Assembly (NCBI GenBank): GCA_032164245.1
Contig: JAVMKO010000001.1
Location: 169,995,434 to 170,059,433, forward strand
Direction of reading: 5' to 3'
Length of the DNA: 64,000 nt
Source: Sternotherus odoratus
Taxonomy: Eukaryota > Chordata > Testudines > Kinosternidae
Part shown: piece by piece, positions 58,178 to 64,000 of the stretch
Position numbering within the stretch: the first letter of the stretch is position 1
How the letters are laid out: every line of letters begins with the position of its first letter
Program-made: the position numbers and the translations under genes
Notes under the pieces: model-generated
What the model saw: the letters and a program-made list of their open reading frames with translations, nothing else
Database searches by the model: none
What the model was told of the DNA's origin: nothing

Positions 58178-58605
58178 CAGGGGTCGGCAACCTGCATCAT
58201 GCGTGGCAAAGGCAGCATGCGAGCTGATGTTTAGTGGCTTGCTGCTGCCAGCCAGCGTCTTAGCCGCCGGCCCCACTCACCCTGCTGCCTGCCTAGATGA
58301 ACAGAACCCCAAGATGGCAGTGGGCTGAGCGGGGCCGGCAGCCGGGATCCTGACTGGCCGGGTCCAGTGGATGGAACCGCAGGCCAGTCGGACCCCTGGG
58401 GTTCCCTCTGCTGCCGTGCTGCTGGTCTGAGGTTCTGTCCGCTGGCCCCTGCGAACCGGTGTTCCGGCCGCTGGCCCCACTCAGCCCCCTGCTAGTCTGT
58501 GGTTCCTTCCGCCAGCCCCTGTAAATGTAAAATTTATTACTGGCACGCGAGACCTTCAATTAATGGAGACTTGGCACACCACTTCTCAAAGGTTGCCAAC
58601 CTCTG
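58178..58605. mobile_element. hAT MITE (CAGGGGTCGGCAACCT), GC-rich interior
   Basis: The ends CAGGGGTCGGCAACCT and AGGTTGCCAACCTCTG are inverted. Flanks ATTCACAT and ACTTACAT agree at six of eight positions. The interior repeats a CCGCTGGCCCC motif. Minus-strand frames of 67-88 codons are chance frames. Confidence 0.8.
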
Positions 58606-59494
58606 ACTTACATGAACGCACCTACTCTGCCTAGGTATCCAGCAGACACAGCTGTGCTACCCACGTGATCAGTTTTGGCTGGTGTTAGGTGACAAATCAC
58701 TGAAGTATTAAATGTGGGGGTTATGAAATGTTGTTACCTGTATTGTACGAGTAAAGGGCAGCAGATCTGTACTGAGCCTGACTGAATGGGGGAGTGTCCT
58801 TCAGTCTTTAATTTGTGCGAGGACTTTCCAGGGCTGAGCCCCAGCACCTCTAGGGTCGGCAGTTCATAGCCCCGGGACCTCTGGGCTTGTCACATGAGTT
58901 ATGAAAGGAACAAACTTGTTTGAGCCCTGGCACCTCTTTCATTACAAATTAGGCAACTGAACTGCACTCCCTAAGCAGGCAGTTTGGATGCCAGATCCTA
59001 GTGGAGAGAGAGAGAGTGGGGTGTTTTGCTTGTTGGTGTGGGCTCTGCCTAAGAGTCACAGGCACTATTTGACCTGCCCCTTTCTCCTGATTAGAGATGG
59101 AGCTGATTAGGCTGCATAGGGAGTCTTTTGGTTTAAATGATTGCTAGAGCTGAAATCACTGATAATCAAGTCTAAGTGCTTTCTGAAGAGGAAATCTCAG
59201 TGAGTATCAAGGAGAGTTCCTGCTTCTCTCTGCTAAAGGAAGTAAGCCATGATCTTTCCCGCAGTATAGGCAGGCTATTTTATAAAACGTGTGATTGCTG
59301 TTTGGGGTTTCTAAGGGATCACCCGGGTGCTGGGATGCTCCGACATGCTGTATGCTCTATGCTGCTTGGGAGTCTGGAAGAACATGGTGTAGTGCAGCTG
59401 TATCATCTGTTGTTCATCCAAGGATTCCTGGAGCCAGGGAGAGGCCCCCGGGGCCTAGTCTGGCAGCCTGGTGCTGGAGGGGGCCCCTAACCCT

Positions 59495-59600
59495 AAAATT
59501 AGTATTTCAATTATAGGAGTCCCATTGGCCCCAATTGAGACTGGGGCCTCATTGTGCTAGGCAGTGTAAGAACACTGTGCTTATAGTCTCAGTATGTACT
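59495..59600. repeat. Ancient amniote interspersed repeat, third copy
   Basis: GGCCCCAATTGAGACTGGGG and CCTCATTGTGCTAGGCAGTG place it with the copies at 27,790 and 34,315. Confidence 0.45.
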
Positions 59601-60260
59601 TTATGCACAACAATACTTGATTAATTGTCAAATACAACTGACTGCTCAAAACAAGTATTTTACCCTGACTTTATAACAAAACATTTCTTTTAGGAATATG
59701 TCTGATAATATCCAGGGATATCCCATACAGCTAAATTTTGACCATTTGCCTTACTTTATGACTGGCCTTCAGTTTTTTGGGTTTCCTAGTCATCAGCATT
59801 TCTGAAACTGGAGCTAACCACAGCTGCTAGAGTAACCTCTTTTGGCCACAAGAGTCTCTCTGCATCGAAAACAGAAACTGAGAGTGAGCGTTGTGGGTGC
59901 ATTATATGCTCCACCACCTTTCCTTTCATAGAGTGTAAGGCTAGAAGGGACCCAGAGATCTTGTAATCTGACTTCTTCTATAGCACAGGCCATTAAGTTG
60001 CACCCAGGTGCCCCTGCGTTGACCCCAGTAACTTGTGTCTGACAAAAGCATAACTTCTAAAAGACATCCAGAGATGGAACATCCCCTTAGCAGTTTATTC
60101 CGGTGGTTAATCACCCTCCCTCTTAAAAAATTGTTTCCAATTTCTAATTTGAATGTGTCTGGCTACAGTTTCCCACCATTGGTTCTTCTCTCCCTTTCTC
60201 TGCTAGATTAAAGAGCCCTTTAATACCCAGTATTTTCTCCCCATTAAGATACTTCTATAC

Positions 60261-60926
60261 CAAGGTGGGCAAACTGCTGCCCACGGGCTGCATCTGGCAC
60301 ACCAGCCATTTTAATCCAGCCCTTGAGATTCCGTTGGGGAACGGGGTGTGGGGCTTGCCCTCTTCAGCACTCCAGACGGGGAGCAGGATCGGGGGCTGCT
60401 CTGCACGGCTCGTGGAAGCAACAGCATGTCCCCATTCCAGCTTCTATGCATAGGGGCAGCTGGGGGCTTTGCTCTGCATGCTTCCCCCACCCCAAGTACC
60501 ACCCCCACAGCTCCCATTAGTCAAGAACTATGGCCAATGGGCGCTGCAAGGGCAGCACGTGTGGACGGGGCAGCGTGCTGCAGAGCCATCTGGCTGTGCC
60601 TCCATATAGGAACTGGAGGGGGAACATGCCGCTGCTTCTGTGAGCTGAGGTAAGCGCCACACGGAGCCTGAGCCAGCCCTCCACGGCCCAAAGCCCTACC
60701 CCAGCCCTGATCCCTCTCCTGCCCTCCAAACCCCTTGGTTCCCAGCCCAGAGCTCCCTCCCACACCCTGAACTCCTCATTTCTGGCCCCACCCCAGAGCC
60801 TGCATCCCCAGCCAGAGCCCTCACCCCCTACCGCACTCCAACCCCAATTTTGCGAGCATTCATGGCCCGCCATACAATTTCCATAACCAGATGTGGACCT
60901 CGGACCAAAAAGTTTGCCAACCCCTG
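60261..60926. mobile_element. hAT MITE inside CR1
   Basis: Ends CAAGGTGGGCAAACTGCTGC and AAAAGTTTGCCAACCCCTG are inverted. Flanks TTCTATAC and TTCTACAC agree at seven of eight positions. Interior GC-rich with GCTGGGGTAGGG-like repeats on the minus strand; the frames at 60,311-60,873 are artefacts. Confidence 0.85.
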
Positions 60927-60954
60927 TTCTACACGGTAATCAAGTCACCATTCA

Positions 60955-61249
60955 GGGCTTGTCTTCGCTACAGGGAAATCGACGCTACTGCAATTGATGC
61001 AGCATGGATTGATTTAGCAGGCTTAGTGACAACCCACTAAATCGATGGCAGGGTGCTCTCCAGTCGACTGCGATACTTCAGCTCTCCGGGAAGAATAAGG
61101 GAAGTTGACCGGAGAGCGTCTCCCATTGACGCAGCGCAGTGAAGACGCTGGGATTAGTTGACCTAAGCTACGTTGATTCCAGCTACACTATTCACGTAGC
61201 TGGAGTAGTGTAATGTAGGTCGATTTATCCCGGTACTGAAGACAAGCCC
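60955..61249. mobile_element. Palindromic MITE inside CR1, TCA duplication
   Basis: GGGCTTGTCTTCGCTACAGG at the left and CGGTACTGAAGACAAGCCC at the right are inverted; TCA flanks both sides (60,952-60,954 and 61,250-61,252). Removing it restores CR1 sequence CAAGTCACC...TCAATCTTCC. Confidence 0.82.
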
Positions 61250-61985
61250 TCAATCTTCCTTCTGATAAGGTAAACAGATTGAGCTCTTTAAGTGTCTGAT
61301 TGTGAGGCATTTTCTCCAACCATCAATCCATTTGGCTCTTTTCTGCATTATCTCTAGTGTTTCAGTATCCTTTTTAAAATATGGCCACCAAAACTGTATG
61401 CAGTATTCTAAGTTTGGTTTCATCAATGCTGTATATGGCAGTGAAATCACTTTGCTGCTCTTGCTCACTATTCCCCTGTTTATACATCCAAGGATCACAT
61501 TTGCTCTTTTGCCACAGCATTGCATTGGGAGTTCGTATTCAGTTGTTCGTCTGCAATGATCCCTAAATTCTTTTCAGAGTCACAGTTTTCCAAGAGACAG
61601 TCCCTCTTTAGTTATGGCCTGCATTCTTTGTCCCTAGCATTTGGTTGTATTATAAGGCATTTTGTTTGAATGGGGCTAATTTATTAAGCAAACCAGATCG
61701 CTCTGTATGACTGTCCTTTCCTTATCATTACTTACAATTCCACTAAGCTTTGTGTCATCAGCATATGTTATCAGCAGTGATTGTCTAGTTACGTCCAGAT
61801 TAGTGATGAAAATGATGAACAGCACTGGGCCTAGTACCAATCCCCATGGCCTTCCACTAGAAACACTCCCATTCTGTGAGCAAGTGCTTGTTGAGATGTG
61901 GCAGCCAGTTTTTAATCTACCTAACATGAGCTTTTTTGATATTGTATAGTGGTAATTTTTCCATTACCCTTCCACAGTTTGATGA

Positions 61986-63130
61986 ATTAAAAAAAATTAA
62001 GAAAATGATGGTCTACTGCCTTTGCAATATTCCAATTTGCACAGAATATAATTAAGGAATACAGGCTTGATCCAAAGTCAAATGCAATCAGTGGAATAAC
62101 TAATTGACTTGAATGAACTATAGATCAAGCTCTGTATTCCTGACAGAACAGGGAATTTAAGCACACACCTATCTTTTAAGTGCATGAATAATCCCATCCC
62201 CAGGCGGTGAGGCACATAAACATGTGCTTTGATGTCAGTTGAATTTAAACATGTGTTTAGGCACCTTGCAGGATCAAGGCCTATGTGAACTGATTATATT
62301 GTATTTAAAATGTGAGGGGGAGAACAGTCTCTCTCTTTTGGTAGGACCAAAACAAGTAGCTACATTAAGCTAGCATTTTCTGTTTTGGTTTATACCATGT
62401 TGTTTGCCTCTGCAAAAACAACAAGATAGTAATAGTAATAGTAATAGTAATCTCTACCCCTAGGAGTTTATTCTGGGGCCAGTCCAGATTACTGTTAAAA
62501 AGGAGTCTGATATTGATGACCATCCATATGGTGATATATTTATTCTATATATGTAGCACCATGAAATTATTCTGTTGGAAATTATTTGAATATTGATATA
62601 TAAATTTGACAGCCACTTGGGTTTTTTCTTTCTTTCTTGGTGGTCCTTGTACCACACTAATCTGTTTTCTTTTACAAATTCAATAAATAAAAAACTATTT
62701 TTTATAAAAATGTAAAGAATGAGCTAAATGTGACTATCAAACTACATCTCCTAAAGGGGCATTGTGAAGGCTCACAAGCCCCAAATTTAATCATCCTTTC
62801 TCCAAAAATTACATTTGTGCTTCAAAATATGTCCTTAATGTGTGTGTGGGGGGAAGGGAGGTGGTTAAAATAAGTCTGCAATAATCTTAAAATCTCAGCT
62901 CTTAAACTGGATGGACTCAAATACATGGAATGCCTTGTTATTTGCTCATAAGAGCTGACACATTAGAAAGAGATGAGAGAAGGTTTAAAGTTCACACCAT
63001 GCTCAAACCACGTGTGTGCTTGTTTTATGACTGCAACAATCCCAATATCTTTCTGGACTTCCTGCTTCTGTGTTTTGTTGAACTTTTGCCATCATTGCAA
63101 TAATTAATGAGAGTAGAGGCGCCTTAAATA
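61986..63130. other. Intergenic, old repeats only
   Basis: An old repeat with AAACATGTGTTTAGGCACC and GCAGGATCAAGGCCTA lies at about 62,110-62,285. A short (AGTAAT)n run lies at 62,426-62,450. No supported gene. Confidence 0.5.
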
Positions 63131-63967
63131 AGTATCAGAGGGTAGCAGTGTTAGTCTGGATCTGCAAAAGCGACAGAGAGTCTTGTAGCACCTTATAGAC
63201 CAGGGGTGGGGAACCTTTTTTCTGTCAAGGGCCATTTGGACATTTATAATGTCATTCGCGGGCCGCTCCCCCCTCCCCCCGAGGAAGCCCAGGCTGGCAA
63301 CAGGAGCTGAGACCCCAGTTGGCAAGGGGCCAGCGGGGGGAACCCCAAAGCAGTGGCAGGTGGAGTGCTTAGCCCTGCACCGCTTTGGGGTTTCCCCGCT
63401 GGCCCCTTGCCGGCCGGGGTCCTGCCGCCTGCCCCAGTCAGCTCCCGCTATCAGCCTGGGTGTAGGGGGTGATCTTCCTTTACCCCCACCAGCCTCCCCC
63501 CATCTAACCGCCTTTCCTACCCCACCCCTGCCCGGCCCGGCCCATCCCACCGAACCTAACCTCCTCCCCCCTCCCACTCCCAACCCAGCCTCCTGCCCCT
63601 CATGCCTGACCCGCCCAGCCCAGCCTCCCCCCCACCAAAACTCCTTCCCTCCCACACCCATGCCTCACCCACCCCGCCCAGCCTGGCCTTCCTCCCCCAC
63701 CACCCCCTTGCCTGCCCCCCACCCCAGCCTCCCCACACACACACCCTTGACCCTTGGCTCCCCGCGGCTCCTCCTTTCGCTGCCCGGCTAATGGTGGCCG
63801 TGCGGCGCCGGCGGATCCCCCAGGCGCGAGCCGCCCCCGCCTGGCGGCCCGCACGCTTCCTGGCACCGGCGGCTGCGGCGCGTCCCCGGCCCCGCCGCAG
63901 GCCAGACAAAATGATTTGGCGGGCCGTAGGTTCCCCACCCCTGTTATAGACTAACAAAATAAGTAGG
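63131..63967 (+). mobile_element. PLE-type terminal fragment, split by a hAT MITE
   Basis: AGTATCAGAGGGTAGCAGTG, GTTAGTCTGGATCTGCAAAA and TAGCACCTTATAGAC, then after the insertion TAACAAAATAAGTAGGTG. Same family as 19,242-19,330 and 52,978-53,058. Confidence 0.75.
63201..63943. mobile_element. hAT MITE with GC-rich module, exact 8-bp TSD
   Basis: The ends CAGGGGTGGGGAACCTTTTT and GTAGGTTCCCCACCCCTG are inverted, and TTATAGAC flanks both sides exactly (63,193-63,200 and 63,944-63,951). The interior holds GGAAGCCCAGGCTGGCAACA and CTTTGGGGTTTCCCCGCTGG, the module also seen at 1-110 and in the Tigger element. Frames up to 185 codons across it are GC-driven artefacts. Confidence 0.92.
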
Positions 63968-64000
63968 TGCTGGTTAATCTGAGTCTATATTTTTTCTGAG

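Larger units (their letters stand above)
59930..61985 (-). pseudogene. CR1 LINE, minus strand, RT C-terminus and 3' UTR, with two nested MITEs
   Basis: RT blocks are visible on the minus strand: VLGPVLFIIFITNLD and YADDTKLSGIVSNDKE at 61,676-61,927, then KRANVILGCINRGIVS and LEYCIQFWWPYFKKD at 61,250-61,525. The YADD catalytic motif is retained but frames are broken. The 3' UTR continues to the left and ends near TTCATAGAGTGTAAGGCTAG (59,929-59,948). It is split by a hAT MITE (60,261-60,926) and a palindromic MITE (60,955-61,249). Confidence 0.85.

Noticed and set aside
63104..63661. 185-codon minus-strand frame rich in Gly, Arg and Trp
   Set aside because: It lies within a GC-rich hAT MITE, overlaps long frames on the other strand and has no protein-like motif.

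Overview
This window is vertebrate nuclear DNA, most likely from a cryptodiran turtle. The main pointer is a tRNA-derived SINE near 4.48-5.39 kb with pol III A and B boxes and a CR1-like 3' tail, the architecture of the tortoise pol III/SINE (Cry I) family. CR1 LINE pieces, hAT, Tigger and Harbinger-like MITEs, a GIY-YIG Penelope-like element (PLE) and solo LTRs fit the same lineage. There is no bacterial-type gene organisation, no CRISPR array and no tRNA or rRNA gene. Most open reading frames are chance frames.

The one host gene I can support is ICOSLG (ICOS ligand, B7-H2) on the minus strand. I reconstruct six exons between 45,663 and 27,673: a 14-nt first coding exon in a CpG island, a signal-peptide exon, an IgV exon, an IgC exon, a stalk-transmembrane exon and a probable 36-nt cytoplasmic exon. 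Every junction has GT-AG borders and the same phase (1), and the model gives 304 residues plus one base before the last exon, close to the human protein of about 302. The terminal exon with the stop codon is not securely located. It probably encodes only a few residues and lies below 27.67 kb.

Layout: 1-2.5 kb, stacked hAT-like MITEs and a broken PIF-Harbinger transposase; 3.2-5.4 kb, a MITE nested in a MITE, then a solo LTR inside the tRNA-CR1 SINE; 5.4-9.2 kb, mostly featureless with one Tigger MITE; 9.2-13.5 kb, a palindromic MITE, a ZMYM1-like hAT fragment, a GC-rich Tigger element, a small mariner-type MITE and a CR1 end; 13.5-27.6 kb, old repeats, a CR1 reverse-transcriptase fragment split by a PLE foldback, a solo LTR and further MITEs; 27.7-45.7 kb, ICOSLG; 46-48 kb, a hAT fragment invaded by a PLE with a 377-codon ORF; 48.8-49.8 kb, a Helitron-like element with a minisatellite; 50.66-53.83 kb, a complete but decayed hAT transposon with perfect 8-bp target duplications; 54-58 kb, no recognised content; 58-64 kb, hAT MITEs, a minus-strand CR1 holding two MITEs, and a PLE fragment split by a hAT MITE.

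The window is informative mainly for its nesting record: several insertions can be ordered in time from exact target-site duplications. The same GC-rich internal module occurs in hAT-like and Tigger-like elements. I found no clearly novel gene system. The strongest unexplained signals are the module shared between transposon superfamilies, the PLE foldback and chimeric PLE frame, the Helitron-like element, and the unresolved end of ICOSLG.
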